From assembly GCA_020726505.1 (NCBI GenBank), contig JAHLEZ010000019.1, positions 124,001 through 188,000 on the forward strand: a stretch of DNA of 64,000 bases, read 5' to 3'. Source of the DNA: Leptodontidium sp. MPI-SDFR-AT-0119 (taxonomy: Eukaryota > Ascomycota > Leotiomycetes > Helotiales > Leptodontidiaceae). Below are positions 24,001 through 36,436 of the stretch, one piece after another. The notes below the pieces were generated by a model. It worked only from the letters and a program-made list of their open reading frames with translations, was not told where the DNA came from and searched no databases. Positions within the stretch are counted from its first letter, which is position 1; every line of letters begins with the position of its first letter. The position numbers were made by a program, and so were the translations under genes.

Positions 24001-27000
24001 GTGGTGTGGTTGTTGTGTCTATTCAGGGAACAGCCGAGAGTGGAAAGTGTGTGTTTTTGCCTGCCGAGGGCTCCACCCCTTTGCTTCTTCGGCTGGGAAC
24101 AGGAGAGCGGGAGAGTGATGGGGAAGGAGGAGGAGGAGGAGTCCGGGAAGAATGGTATCGCCGATCGCCGGTATGATCACAAATACGTCCGGATATCTAT
24201 CTGTCGATTTGTACATTGGTACGTACCGTATGTAGGTGTGAAAATGTCGTTTCTTGGGGGTAGAAATACGACCTACAAATTCTCCGGGGGAATGTATGCA
24301 GATAACGTGTTGAGTGGAGCTCACTGCGGATGTGGAAACAATCGTAGCAGAGCAGTTGTTTTCTTTACGACTGAGTTGTAGTAACTTAGATGTAGATATT
24401 TATGAGGCTGTCTGGTTGTGGACGTCGTACATGGCCGTCAAACGGACAAGCCATAGGCGGAAATGGGATTTCATCTTCAAAACTGAAAATGACTTTGACT
24501 TTGACTCGCCTTCATCACGGACATGTTGATGTTTCTGGCAGGTCAGAGATCTGTTCCCGGCCGAAGCAAGCGTTGAGAGGTTAGACCATGTCTTGGTCCT
24601 TGCGATCCCTGTTGGTTTCTGGAAGGGAGGGAAGGAAGGGAAGGGAAGGGAGGGGAGGGATTCAAGGGAAGAGCAAGAAAGATCAAGGGCAAGGGCGAAG
24701 GGCCAGGCGATTCGATTGATTCGACGATAGCGTTTGACAGGTTGATATGAGCAACGCAACTAGGTATCGGAAATACAGCAGCAAGTGTTCGGAATTCAAA
24801 ACGCTCTCAACTTGAAATGTTAGATATAAGGAGAAGAGGAAGGAGGTTTGGAAGATTGCTTTGAGCTTGTCGATGAGTTATTCCAGAGCTTCCTCAAATC
24901 GGATCTTGAGATCTGGCTTCAACACTTCCACAGTCCTTCTCACGTCGAACAAGACCCGTGTGGTGGGTACGGTGCGGTCTAATATTACCAGATGGGTCTC
25001 AATAAAAGAGTTCGTTCCCACCTCGTTCCGATGAGGGCATCCAGAAAAACATTATCAAGGGGTTGGTGTTTTTAAATGGTCATACTTTAGAGGTAAGTAC
25101 TTAGTCATTCTCTAGGCGGAAACACCAAGCCGCAACTCGCGCGCCCAATTCCGAATATTCTTCCAGCCAATTCCTTGCTTGCCCAGCAGCAAGCCCATCT
25201 GCAATCTGCAGAGAAGCCTTGGCGTGGGTAATCCACTCCCACTACTGACTGTACTACTGCGGTGCGATGCGGCCCACACCCACACCCACACCCGCACAAC
25301 TCACATGCGAACGTCAATTTTTGTACCCTTGGGAGGGGCATGGTGGGGTGCATATTTGAGATGTACGGTACGGTACGGGTGAAAGGTTTGCAGAGCTTCT
25401 TCGTATGCAAGATCTTATGGAGTGCAAGTTTAATATGGACTGGACTGGACTGAACAGGAGTGAGTGACTGTGATTGTCATTAGTCGAATGGAATCCCTCT
25501 GCACTTACACCTGAAGGCTGAAAGGTTTGACGATGAGGTGGTGTCGTGGTTATTTGAGGAAGGAAGGGCCGATGTCAGGATCGCTTGCATGTCAGCCAGC
25601 ACAGGATTTCCAATTCCGGATAGGAGGGAGGGAGGGACATTAACATCAACATCGACCTCCAAATCTGCCTCCTGGCTGTTAAGTTGGCAAGATAATTCGG
25701 TAAAGCTGACAGCCAAAGCGAGTGGATTCTAACAAAGAAAATAGACTTCATAGATGTCTCGGAGTATTAGTCCAGGATATGATATGCTGTAGCCTCTCAC
25801 TCAATATTCGAGAGGAGATATAGTTCGGATGCTCGGATAAGTCTTAGACTCTCTTGCCGTGAGATGTGACAGAAGGTGACACAGAATGTTTTGTTGGAAA
25901 GGTGCTGTACAGCAAGCAGTACGGTATTTATCAGCCTTACGTATGTCTCTTTTGATACTGGGTTGATTGATTGTGAGTTGGCTGGGCTGGGCTGGGCGGA
26001 ACTGGCCGTTGATATTCTGCCTGATCAGATTGACGGTTCAGTCTCTGACATCCGGCAGTATTTATGATAGGTGGGTGCAGCAAGTATCGTCCCTATTCTC
26101 GGACTCCACCTCCGCAGTGAGGACCTTCTTCTCATATTTATCCTGATACTTTTCGCACGGATGTGTATCACGGAATGAGAATGATCAAGTCGCTGGCCAA
26201 ACCGAGAGGGTTGGCAACCAAGCCAAGGTACCTTCGTACCCTTTCTCCCGGTTACTCGAAGAGCCCCCCACGGTCTGCCACGGTGCCATGCGACAGTAGA
26301 CGCTTCGGTGCATTGCATCCCTCGATGGTCAGAACTTCGGGACAACTCGTGAAGTTCTGCTTCTCGGAACAAAGATATTCAACTGAGTAGTGATATGGAA
26401 GAAGAAAGAAAGAATACTTGAAGGTTGCACGAGAACGGGACCTCCCTCTATAGAGAGTTCTCATATAACTGAATTAAGCTTATCTCGCTGTTCTTCTAGA
26501 AGCCAAGGTTTGTTTGGTTGCCAAGGGAAATGTAATGCTCTTGCCTGATACTCCGTATTTCGATACCTGCCCGGTTCAAAGTTCGTACATGTGCAACTGG
26601 CCATAGCCATGGTCAATCATCAGGGTCTTCAACTGTCCCATGATGGCATCTGCACCCGCATCTTCTGCTGTACCTGCCCACCTAGTAGAATAAAAGGTGC
26701 ATTACATCATGTACCATGAGCCTCATTCTCTCTCCCCATACAAACATCGTCATATCGTCATGCCACACACACAAGCAAACTACAAGCAGAAAGCGTATTG
26801 GGACTAAATTGTACTGTAATACTATAAAGAAGAGTACCGCACTGTGGTCTTGCACTTCCGCAAGACAGCCAAAACAATGAACGAAGAGGAGGAAGAACTC
26901 AAAGAAAAAGAAATGAGAAGGGCATCCAAGACCAAGCTACTAAGGTTCTTTTGGCAAATAAAATACAGACTACCCGGCGGACCAGCCCAAGCCAACCCTA

Positions 27001-27745
27001 CCCAAGCTTGATTCCGAATCCACTCCCACTCTCGCCTGGCCCATCCAATCCTAAATCCCTTCCAATGGACCGAAGAGTGTGGGACGGGGGGGGATTATTA
27101 GGAGGGTTAGGAGGGGACTGCGACTGGGACGACGATAGTCCGTCCTTATGACAACCCTGTCCAGGTCAAGGAAGGAAAGTCAAGTTGGTGTCTGTCTGCC
27201 CGCCATTATTTCCTCTGCTTCCCTTCATCCAGTCCTCCTTTGCTTTGCATCTCAAACATACCCGATCTATTATTGATCAACACATCTCGACATCTGCGCT
27301 CTGCGTTTGTTTGTCGTTCTACGTCGAGGGCCGTTCCTTTCCCTATCTGTCTGTCTGTCTGGGTTTTTGGTGAGTAAATTTTGGTGCTGTGGTTGTGCTG
27401 CTGTGCTTCCGTCGCTCGGCTGAGACAAGTCGAGGGAAAAAATCTCGCTCATCACCTTCAACGCTCCCGCTTCGCTTTCGTGCCAGCAGGAGATTTTTCC
27501 TCGGCTGTCACTCTTCCCTTCCCTCCCTCCTCCATCACCCACTCACCTCAACAACGCAAACCTTCACTCTCGAATTCACCCTCACTTCCACTTCTTCAAC
27601 CGTCCAGCACTCACCCTACCCTACTAATATATGCTGCGACAATAGAGTCCTCTTCACGACCTTTTTGTCGTATACGTTCCTTACTTCCCACCCATCGAAT
27701 CAGCACTGCAGGCCCCAGTTTCGAGCCATCTCTTGATCCGAAAAT
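21089..27745. other. Gene-free 6.7 kb spacer
   Basis: No convincing coding frame was found on either strand. Noted sequence: GGG-run clusters at 21342-21361, 24621-24660, 25981-25999 and 27081-27117; a run of 21 T at 23603-23623; and CA-rich ACACCC units near 25271-25296. The last 600 bases are pyrimidine-rich and look like the promoter and 5' leader of the gene starting at 27746. Confidence 0.55.
23603..23623. repeat. Homopolymer of 21 T
   Basis: An uninterrupted T run in noncoding DNA. It has no flanking target duplication or element that I can see. Confidence 0.95.
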
Positions 27746-29449
27746 ATGTCTTATTACGATAATCAGCAATGGCCAGCCGCTGGGCAGCCTACGTGGGAAC
27801 AGCAGACGCCGCCCGCTCGATCTGGTATGTTGAAGAGGAGAAACAGTGCGATGGACAGGTCAATTGACAGGAGTCGCAGGTGCCAGCTCGGCCGTTCCTC
27901 GAGAGGAGACAGGAGCCTTCATGACACAAATCGAGGGTACGTCAACACGAGATGGGATGAGATGGCAGATGGATGTACCAGGCGCATAGTCTTGTTCAGG
28001 ATGCAAGGGCAGTCTGCGGAACGGGGACAATGACTTTGCGCCTGTCCTAGCATCATGCGCCGGCGATATCAAGAACAACAGGCTGACGGATTAATTACAG
28101 AGGTCGACCGTGCTATTGACAACCTGTCAAAGAGCGGAAAGATGTTCCCAAACATGCCAGGACCCGGCCGTCGAGAATCAATGCCAATGTCTGGTGGCCC
28201 ACCAAGAACATTCACTGAGCAATACGGTAAGGGACACAATCTAACTCAGGAGGCAGAGTGCTTATACAGTATCTAGACCCACGTATGGGCGGCGGTCCTC
28301 CAAGACACCACTCGGTCAGCGGCGACTTCGGCGATGCGCGCTCCTTCTCAGGTTCGAACTTGCAAAACTTCTACGCCAGCCAGCGACATGCTCCATCCCG
28401 AGGTGCCAACGAGGTCGAACAAGTGATGCAGGCAAAGCGAAGGATGGCAGCACAGCGTGAGAGAGAACTGCGAAACTACCACCAAGAGCAGCAGTATAAT
28501 CGAAGTAGGCCACCCTCTTCTGTATAACACAAACTCCGTACAACAATACCCATGCATATACCTTGTACCCAGCGGTCTCTCTATCCCAAAGTTCTGTCCA
28601 TATTGTTCCTCCGCTCGCTTTCTGTGCTGTGTGAATGTGGATCTTCCCTGGAAACTCTATCCCTCTTTGCATATCAACATTTACTGACTAGAATAAGGCG
28701 TTTCAGCTGAGATCTCAACTATGGGAGGTAAACAACTTGACCGCACAATGAGCCCAGGTAGTGGAATGAGTGAGGAGGAACGCCGAGAGTTGATTGCTCG
28801 CCAACGCAACGCTCTGTACGGTGAGGGTGCGGCTTACACTGAGAACGGTGGCTTCGATGAGAACGGAACTCCTCGACCAGGAACCCAGGGTTCGGGATCT
28901 CAATCTGCAACCGGCATCCGTGGCCACTCTCCATTGGCTTTTGACCATTTCAATTCTCAGAACCAAGGCGAGAACCAGAGCCAAGCTCAAGCTGAGCCTC
29001 AATCAGCCGTCGGTCAAGCTCCAGGACAACAACGATCCCGTGCCAACAGCACTTCCTCGCCATCCTCGAACCCAACCAGCAGCTTCAGCCTATTCGAGTC
29101 AGCAGCTCAGCAGTCAAGCCGCACATCAACCTCGTCTCCAGGTGGATCGCCTCCTCGTCAAGGTAAGGGCCCAACCAGCTCTGGTGTTGCCCCTATTGGA
29201 ACTCGCCCAAGCGGTCAGGCACCAAACCCAGCTTTGAATAAGCGCTCCACCACTCCTCTACCTTCGCCACTTAGCTACGGCTTTGCTGCCAGTAGCGAGG
29301 ACAACCAAGGAGACAAAGATGGACGAACTGCGTCGGCAGCTTCTAACCCCAACTCTCAGAATCAGCAAGACGTTGGTCTCGGATGGGGATCTAAGAGCGG
29401 TGTTTGGGGAAAGAACTCCCTCGGTGTACAGGCTTCGGTTTGGGGTTAA
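27746..29449 (+). CDS. Conserved disordered fungal protein, function unknown
   Basis: The product has 413 residues in five exons: 27746-27824, 27871-27936, 28101-28226, 28277-28504 and 28707-29449. The protein begins MSYYDNQQWP. It has a predicted short helix (VDRAIDNLSKSGKMF), a Gly/Pro region, a strongly basic helical segment (MQAKRRMAAQRERELRNYHQ) and a second helix (SEEERRELIARQRNALYG), then a Ser/Gln/Gly/Asn-rich tail ending in two GVWGK/SVWG-like repeats. I recall orthologues with the same N-terminus across Pezizomycotina but no assigned function. The charge pattern would fit RNA binding or a scaffold; that is speculation. The donor of intron 4 (GTAGGC) is weak, so that junction is the least certain. 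Confidence 0.8.
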
Positions 29450-30461
29450 GGGATCAAATTCATCAGCGGAGCAGGGTTTGCGAATGGTATAAAATGGGGC
29501 GGATTCAAATATGGTGTTTGGCAACTGCATATATTGCTGATGGACAAATTCATGGGGACGGCGGGTCGGCGTAGGGACCAGTTTGAGTTGGATTTACCTG
29601 TTGGTGACATCATCCATTCTCCTCTGGGTATGTGATGTCACCTCTAGGTATCGACTTCAACATCGGTCATCGGTTTTCCTTTGGGTGTTTTTTTCCGTAT
29701 TTGCCTTGCATTGGTGGAGCGCTGGGACTTTCGATACCTCTCCTCTATCGGTGTTCATTCTGCTTTATATCGGAGGTCGGGTTCCTCAGGACCATAGCGA
29801 CGGATCGGATGGGCTATCCGAGGGAAGAAAAGCAGGCATGCAGTCGGCCGGCGGTATGCAATACGTTTGTTTAGTCGCCCAATCGACCACAAAAGTACAG
29901 TCCAGCTTTGATTTTGATTTCGAGCAACGGGGGGACCAAATCAGCATATTCTGGCAGGCGTGCTTGCTTTTCATTTCCCCCTCTCTGGTTGTCATCGTCG
30001 TTGCTGCGTTGGGTTCAAGTTGGGGGTCGTGGATTTTCTTGGCATTGCGCGCGTTCTTGTCTTTTTTTTTTTGTTTCGTTTGGGGGATGGGGCAACAAAT
30101 CGGTGGGATCAAGGGAATTGGGAAACTTGCTTTGCTTTGCTCACCTGGGATTTTTCGCGCGGTTGTAAGGGAAAGGAAAGGAAATGCAAAGAGAATTGAG
30201 GGGCGAGCGAGGCTCTGCTGGCTTGCTTGCCGGCGCGGCTGCTGCTGCCACTCAACCTGCTTTTTTGCTCTTTGTGTTTTTGTGTAATTAGGAATAGGGG
30301 ATAAGCAACACCTGGTAATAATGGGAAATTCGGATTTTTCGGTGGGGCGTCTACATTATGGTTCCCTCCTTCTTTCAAACTTCATCTGGGTGTACGTGAA
30401 AACACTGTGAAATGGTCTGGAGGAAGTAATGGGTTACAGATTGAGATAGAAAGGGGTCTTT

Positions 30462-30483
30462 GGGGGGGGGGGGGGGGGGGGGG
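30462..30483. repeat. Homopolymer of 22 G
   Basis: An uninterrupted G run followed by C and another GGGG. It is the longest G tract in the window. Its exact length is likely to be uncertain in any assembly. Confidence 0.9.
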
Positions 30484-30961
30484 CGGGGTTGCAAGTGCAA
30501 ATGCAAGCTGGTCCATCTGTCTGTCTGTTCGTCTGGCTATTACGGTATGGTGTCGATGACTAGAAGTTGATGGATGTCACAGCTCCAAATTGGGTCATGG
30601 GTGATGCTGGGCTCGTTTGTGTTGCTACGAATATCCCTGACCGCTCTCTCCTCTCTCGCTAATTCCAACCAACTCCATCCAAATCAACTCTTAACCCAAG
30701 TCGACAGAACAGATCATCACGCTTCAGAGCTTCACAATTCCCATTACCGAGACGCTGTCTGTCGCCACCTGTTGGTGGTTCGAGAGTGTAAACCTCCGTA
30801 ATCAGCTCGGCCCTCGTTGTCCCTTGCATATTCCCCAACCTCGACGCCCTCGCTAGTTGCTCAATATCACACACTCTTCAGTATCCTCGTGTTCCCAAAT
30901 TCACGCGCATCTGGAACTCATCACTCTTCGCACTGTAAATTTACCACGATTTGATATCACC

Positions 30962-31162
30962 ATGGCTGCAAATGCAGCTTCGAATCTCGCTCGACGGATA
31001 ATTTGGGAAGGGAAATACCTAGTACGTCGGCGAACTTTGGCCTTCGCAAAGGTTCTTCATCAACTTGATGCTATCTCCTTCGTCAACCACACTCAGATCA
31101 ATAGCTTATGTGTGGATGGGGAAATCCACTTTGGAATAGGACAAGGATATTTGTCAGCTTAA
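30962..31162 (+). CDS. Short candidate ORF, doubtful
   Basis: A 66-codon frame begins at an excellent start context (CACCATGG). Its first 35 residues (MAANAASNLARRIIWEGKYL then VRRRTLAFAKVL) look like an amphipathic basic N-terminus such as a mitochondrial presequence. The rest looks random. It could be the first exon of a small gene, a relic, or chance. The upstream 300 bases have the pyrimidine-rich look of a 5' leader. Confidence 0.25.
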   Translation: MAANAASNLARRIIWEGKYLVRRRTLAFAKVLHQLDAISFVNHTQINSLCVDGEIHFGIGQGYLSA

Positions 31163-32365
31163 GGAGTGAGTACGTGAGCGAATGTGCTCGCAGCTTAGTG
31201 AAAGATTGCGAATAAACAGCGCAGTTCAAGTTTCATATTCGGGTCGGCCAATAGCCTACATTACGCTCAACGACTAGCCACGCACCTGAATATCCACGAA
31301 TAGGTTACCCTAAACTATCGACACAGGTCAAGAAACATTTCTTCTACATCCTCCCATGGTATTACCTCAACTCCCGTCTTTCGTACCCTCTCAATGCTAG
31401 AACCAGACGACAAGCCTACTGTCCTACATCTAGTTTTCTCTCATAGGAGACTACTCTATTGCTCTCTCCACCCTTTTGAAAAATTTGCCTGTATCTATTT
31501 GTATCCATGATACGATACAATGGTGATCCATCCATTTTGAATTGGCTTGAAAGAGGGAAGTGAAGCGGAATAGTTGGGATTGATCATCACACTACAAGAA
31601 TATTAGGACTTTGAGCTTATCAGAGAGGACGCTACACAGCCGCAAGACCTTATTTTAACCATGATGAGGTTGTACTCGTCCTCGACTGGTGTTCTGAGAT
31701 GTTTAGACACAGCTAAAGAATGCCTGAAATGGTTAGGGCTACGGACTGCTTGAAGATGTGACAGTAAGATACACGGTTTCGTAACTCTTATGTGGACAGT
31801 ATAATCAGTGGGTTGAGATGAGAATTGTGCCTTCTTGGAATGTTGCCATGATAGATCATTGTGGGGGTTGACTGATACTAAAGCCTCGATGGAGTAATAG
31901 CCACATAGACAGTATGTATTCTAAGGAAAAGTCCAAAATTGAGTGTTCCAGCAATAACGCAATACTACCTAGGTACTCTCAACTGTAAATTTAGGATGCA
32001 ATAAACACCAAGGAAATCATTTCAGCCAGGATATTGGTGCATTTTAGTACTTGTGTCGCATATAAAGAGTTACATAAGCTCGCATGACAGGTCCTACACC
32101 GAATGTACCCTCATGACCTTACCTCGCTCCGTGTAAGAAAGTAAACAAACCCTCTCAACCAGCACGTGATGTGGATACTGAAACAAAAGGGGACCCGACC
32201 CGACCCACTTCCCCAGCCTCGCCATTTCGCGACACCCCTATGTTTCAAGCCTCGACACCGTGAGCTCTTTACCCAGAACTCCAAACGTAAGTTATCTTTC
32301 TTTTCCTTCATCCCATTCCCTCCAATCGTCCATATCTCCTGGAGAAAAAGAAATAGAGAAGAGCA

Positions 32366-33498
32366 ATGTTCGCCAAACTCACTACCAAAATAGCCCTCCG
32401 CAAGGCTGGCATCCCATCCAACGCGCTCTCCATCCCAGATTACTCCAGCCCATCCAACGGCTCCAAAGACGGCACCGCAAACACCGCCCTCCCATTCGCA
32501 AACCCCTTCAAAGATCTCCAAGTCCCTAAGGCGCTGAAATCATGGCAAACACCTATCCCACCACCAGTCGAGGTCGCGCAGACGCCGATTCTGGGGACCA
32601 GGGCGCCGAATTCGGGAAAGTTCAGGTTGCCGGCCGACGATGGACGGAGTACGATTGTGGTCTTTTTGAGACATACTGGATGTCCTTGTTCGTTTTCCCC
32701 ATTCCGATCCTATCCTATCCTCCAACTTTCCTGTTGTTTGTTTTCATGAACAATGGGCATTTACTGACACTCATTGTGTGTTTCTTAGTTGCCGAGAAGA
32801 ACTTCCTCGAACTCAGACGTATAGCGAATAAATACCCGAACCTACATTGCGTAGCCATCTCGCACGCCTCGAAAGCAGCGACCGATAAATGGGTCACGCA
32901 GATTGGCGGCGCGTGGGCTGTCAAGGTGGTTATTGATGAGGAGAGGGAGGTGTATGCTAGTTGGGGATTGGGTGTCAGTACGACGTACCATCTGTTGAAT
33001 CCGTGGACCCAGGTCGCGATCAGGAAATTGGGGACGAATGAGAATATTTGGGCGAGAGAGGTTGATCCGAGTGCGAATAGGTGGCAGGTTGGTGGATGTT
33101 GGGGGACAGATGAAAGTAAGTGGACTCTTTTTTTCTCTCTCTATCCCGAACATATTTGTGGCATTTTCATTTCTTTTGAAATCATCAGTGACAGAAGTAT
33201 CTCTGCGCAAGATATTGCAAGATCAACCGTGCCTGGATGTCAAACCTTGGCCACTGGTGGGTTCGGGCTGGAGAGGAGTGTGTTGATGAAAGTCATGCCA
33301 CCTGTTTCTGTTGGGATTTGAGGAGAAATAATTGTTGATGCGCATTTTCTACCAACATCCACCAAGCCAAAGATCTCGCCATATCCAAACTGCCTGCTAA
33401 CCTTTCTAGTGGGGTCGGTGAGATGGGGTGCTGCAAGCAGAACAGCGGATGAAGTGCCAGATCTTGTGGAGGCGTGTAAAGTGTTAGGATTTAACTGA
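32366..33498 (+). CDS. Thioredoxin-fold AhpC/TSA-type (peroxiredoxin-like) protein
   Basis: The model has 245 residues with exons 32366-32687, 32789-33115 and 33410-33498. About 75 N-terminal residues are basic and Pro-rich and could include a mitochondrial targeting segment (MFAKLTTKIALRKAG). The thioredoxin-like core has TIVVFLRHTGCPFAEK, where one cysteine sits at the peroxidatic position without a second CxxC cysteine. It continues with a VAISHASKAATDKW strand and YASWGLGVSTTYHLLNP, and ends with SVRWGAASRTADEVPDL. The family comprises peroxiredoxin-like oxidoreductases; the substrate is unknown. The first intron uses a GTTCGT donor. The last intron (294 bases) is long and contains an open stretch in one frame, so the C-terminal model is less certain than the core. 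Confidence 0.8.
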
Positions 33499-34171
33499 AG
33501 GGTGAGTTTCTCTCCGCCAGCTAAGTTGGAGATACCAGTCTGATTAAGCAGAGAATATACAACTAGTTACTCCCAAGGGCCTGGGATTATGGGAGATATT
33601 GTAGACCCGTCATCGAAAATAGAAAAAGATACCCGCACCTGAGTACGCGGATATCCGGATGAACCAGGGGTTCGGCAAAAATCTAGCGTCCGTTTTCCTC
33701 ACTCCACTACTCTCTCCTGAGTCTCCTCCTCTAAATTACAACGATAAGAAAAGTGGAAATGCATTCGCGGCATCGGAAAGCTCTGATGCGAAAATCTCCT
33801 CACCCTTAGATAAGCTTTTTGCTACTTTTTATCTGCTGTTGCAATCAATCCACTCAACAGTCCCGAGAGCTCCCTGACCAACGAGATGTCTTCCCGTTGA
33901 GCCGCTCGCTGGTGTGGAGTCACTGTATTGCATCACTTTCTTTCAGACCTGGGTCCAGCCAGCCGATTATATTTAGAAAGTGGGTTGTTATTTTCCTTTA
34001 TGTGCTTCCATTTTATTCTTTTGTTCCTGGAATTTTGCTTCGACTTTCGACAATAGACAACTGTAATTCATCAATGGAAAACAACACTCGTTTGTTATGG
34101 TAGCAAACTTTTGATGATACTCTCTCTTTTCTCTCTTACTACAACTCAATCGATTCGGTTACTGTACAATT
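33499..34171. promoter_or_regulatory. Intergenic region upstream of the aquaglyceroporin gene
   Basis: These 673 bases hold the 3' end of the thioredoxin-fold gene and the promoter of the aquaglyceroporin gene. Pyrimidine-rich stretches occur just before the start (CTCTCTTTTCTCTC). I see no gene. Confidence 0.45.
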
Positions 34172-36436
34172 ATGGCCGAAGAGCAGAAAGAGACTGGGGG
34201 AGGTGATTATGGAGGGAATCCGAGCAACGAAAGGCAGGCTGAAGGGGGTCCTCTTCGTCCTGTTTTGAGCATACAGCGAAGTACAACTCCTCCAATTCGA
34301 ACAGCCACGAATGCCGCAGCTACAAATTTAGCCGCCATACCTCCGCCTTATGCTGCAGATCCAGTATCGCCCGGGGCTGCTCCTCTTCACAGAGCTGGAA
34401 CATTGCCTATTCGAAGAATTCACGATGAGACGGAGGGGAACGCATCAGATATCAGTCGACGGAGAGGGAGGACAATCTCAGCGCGGCCAAAGCACTTGGA
34501 ACGCCTTTTATCTCCTCGTTCGCAGATGTTTGGGAGGTCTCCATCTACGAGGAATCGTGACAATGGAGAAGGAAGCTTACAGCCTATACCGGAGAGAGCA
34601 CAAGCAGAGCAGAGCTCCAGCAGGCCGAGAAAGAGTTCCATCTCAGATCGATCGTTTGTCTCGCCAGGGATGAGAAAGAGGTCGACGACCTGGAATATGG
34701 CCCCTGGCCGTCAGCGCGCATCGACACTTACTCGACGACCAACCATTGCCATTGAGCCACAGGGACAAGCTACGGGTCGAGATTTCGATGCTCAGTCGAA
34801 CAACTTCACACTGGCGGGACCTGCGCAGGTTGAGGCAGTAGCAGCTAATCAACCCTATGTCGACCCTGGATATACAGAACTCAATCCAGCGTATGACCAG
34901 CCCATGAATACAAGACCAGTATGGGGTCTAGCAAAACCATTGCCACGTGTTCTGCGTCCAGGAATGGTCCCAACTCGAAGTGAACTGAAAGTCCAGATTC
35001 CAGACGCGGAGCAACAGAGGCAGGATGCGGCAAACGTGGACCTTGAGCAAGGGCGAGTGGAGGCGACTCTGAACTTGAACAAACTATCCCCTCAATTGCA
35101 GCTAGCCAGACAACAGAGGGAGAATCGCTTGGTAGGCACACTCAACCGGTCGAATACCCTCTCGCCAACATCTCCCATAGTGAGACAGCAATCTACCACG
35201 CAAGCTCATAGTCCCAGACCACCTAGCATTCATTCCCAGGTGATCGAGGAAGAAGGTGAGGAAGAGGGCGAAGAAGATACCAATACCAGGCGACCAAGAC
35301 CATCTGACCTTGAGCCAGTGCCCGAACAAGCATTCCCGGAGTGGGATGCTACTTCGGCGATAACCGAGAAAGAGGAGGAGGGAGATCTAGATGGGGACTG
35401 GATCGGCGAGAATATGCCCCTGAATGCGTATGACAAAGAAACAGATGAGATACATAATCTCCATACCCGTTGGTCGGTCATCAGGTTAAGATTCAGGGAA
35501 CCTCTCGCTGAACTACTTGCTGTAAGTTGGTTAATGAAAAACGTGAGAGAAAAGACTATGTACTGACTTCCTCAGGTCACAGTCCAACTTACACTCGGCT
35601 TCTGCGCCGATCTCGTCGTCGTGACATCCAACAACGGAGCCGGAAATGAGGCAACAACAGACTGGGCTTGGGGTCTAGCCACCATGGTAGGAATCTACAT
35701 CGCAGGTGGAATTTCAGGAGCACATCTCAATCCCGCCATCTCCATCATGCTATGGATCTACCGCGGTTTCCCATTACGCAAAGTGCCCATCTACATGCTC
35801 GCCCAGATTCTCGGTGCATTCATAGCAGCATTAATATCCTTCGGGATCTACCGAAACGGTATCATCGCCTACGGTGGCTCGGATCTTGCGAATGGCGGTA
35901 CGGCTGGTGCGTTCATCACATATCCGAGACAGGATTATATCAATGCCGTAACGGCTTTCTTCACTGAGTTCACGGGCACTGCTATCCTTGCTGTCGCTGT
36001 TCTGGCTTTGGGGGACGATACAAATGCACCCCCCGGCGCCGGAATGAGTGCTTTCGTGTTAGGTCTCATCATCACGGTTCTCAGTATGGCGTTCGGATAC
36101 AACACCGGCGCAGCCATGAATCCCGCACGAGATCTCGGTCCTAGACTCGCCCTTCTAGCTGTTGGGTATGGGAAGGGCATCTTTAGGAACGGGTATTGGT
36201 TTTACGGGCCTTGGTGTGGACCCATCTCAGGAGCGATTTTTGGGGCGTTTCTGTATGATGCGGCTATCTTTGTGGGTGGTGAGAGTCCGGTCAATTATCC
36301 AAGAAAGAGAATGGTCCGGGCTGGGAAGAAGTGGAAGACGAGGATGGGGCAGAGGGCGAGGAAGGGGAGGGGAAAGGTTAGGTTTTGGGGAGGGAGAGAG
36401 GGGAGGGATGATATGGGTGATGGGTTGAAGATTTAA
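34172..36436 (+). CDS. Aquaglyceroporin (MIP family) with long N-terminal tail
   Basis: The product has 736 residues. Exons are 34172-35521 and 35576-36436. Residues 1-440 are hydrophilic, Ser/Pro/Arg/Gln-rich and probably cytosolic and disordered, with many RxxS-like phosphosite contexts and an acidic EEEGEEEGEED patch. The channel occupies about 440-705: first pore motif SGAHLNPAIS (Asn502) and second AAMNPARDLGPRLA (Asn632). The aspartate directly after NPAR is the mark of glycerol-conducting members such as GlpF. The extended N-terminus is reminiscent of yeast Fps1, where the tail gates glycerol efflux under osmotic stress, though Fps1 has altered NPA boxes and this protein keeps both. 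The basic C-terminal tail has about 40 residues. Expected site: plasma membrane. Confidence 0.93.

Larger units (their letters stand above)
29450..32365. other. Spacer with poly-G tract and one small candidate ORF
   Basis: The first kilobase is probably 3' UTR. Apart from the candidate at 30962-31162 I see no gene. There is a run of 22 G at 30462-30483. The part from 31200 to 32100 is moderately AT-rich with no coding signal. Confidence 0.5.

Noticed and set aside
23881..24381. A 166-codon plus-strand frame in the 6.7 kb spacer
   Set aside because: No domain, no plausible splice context and irregular composition; a minus-strand frame overlaps it equally well.
25262..25382. CA-rich ACACCC units as a telomere-like or CRISPR-like array
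   Set aside because: Only three to four short imperfect units with no spacers; an ordinary microsatellite.
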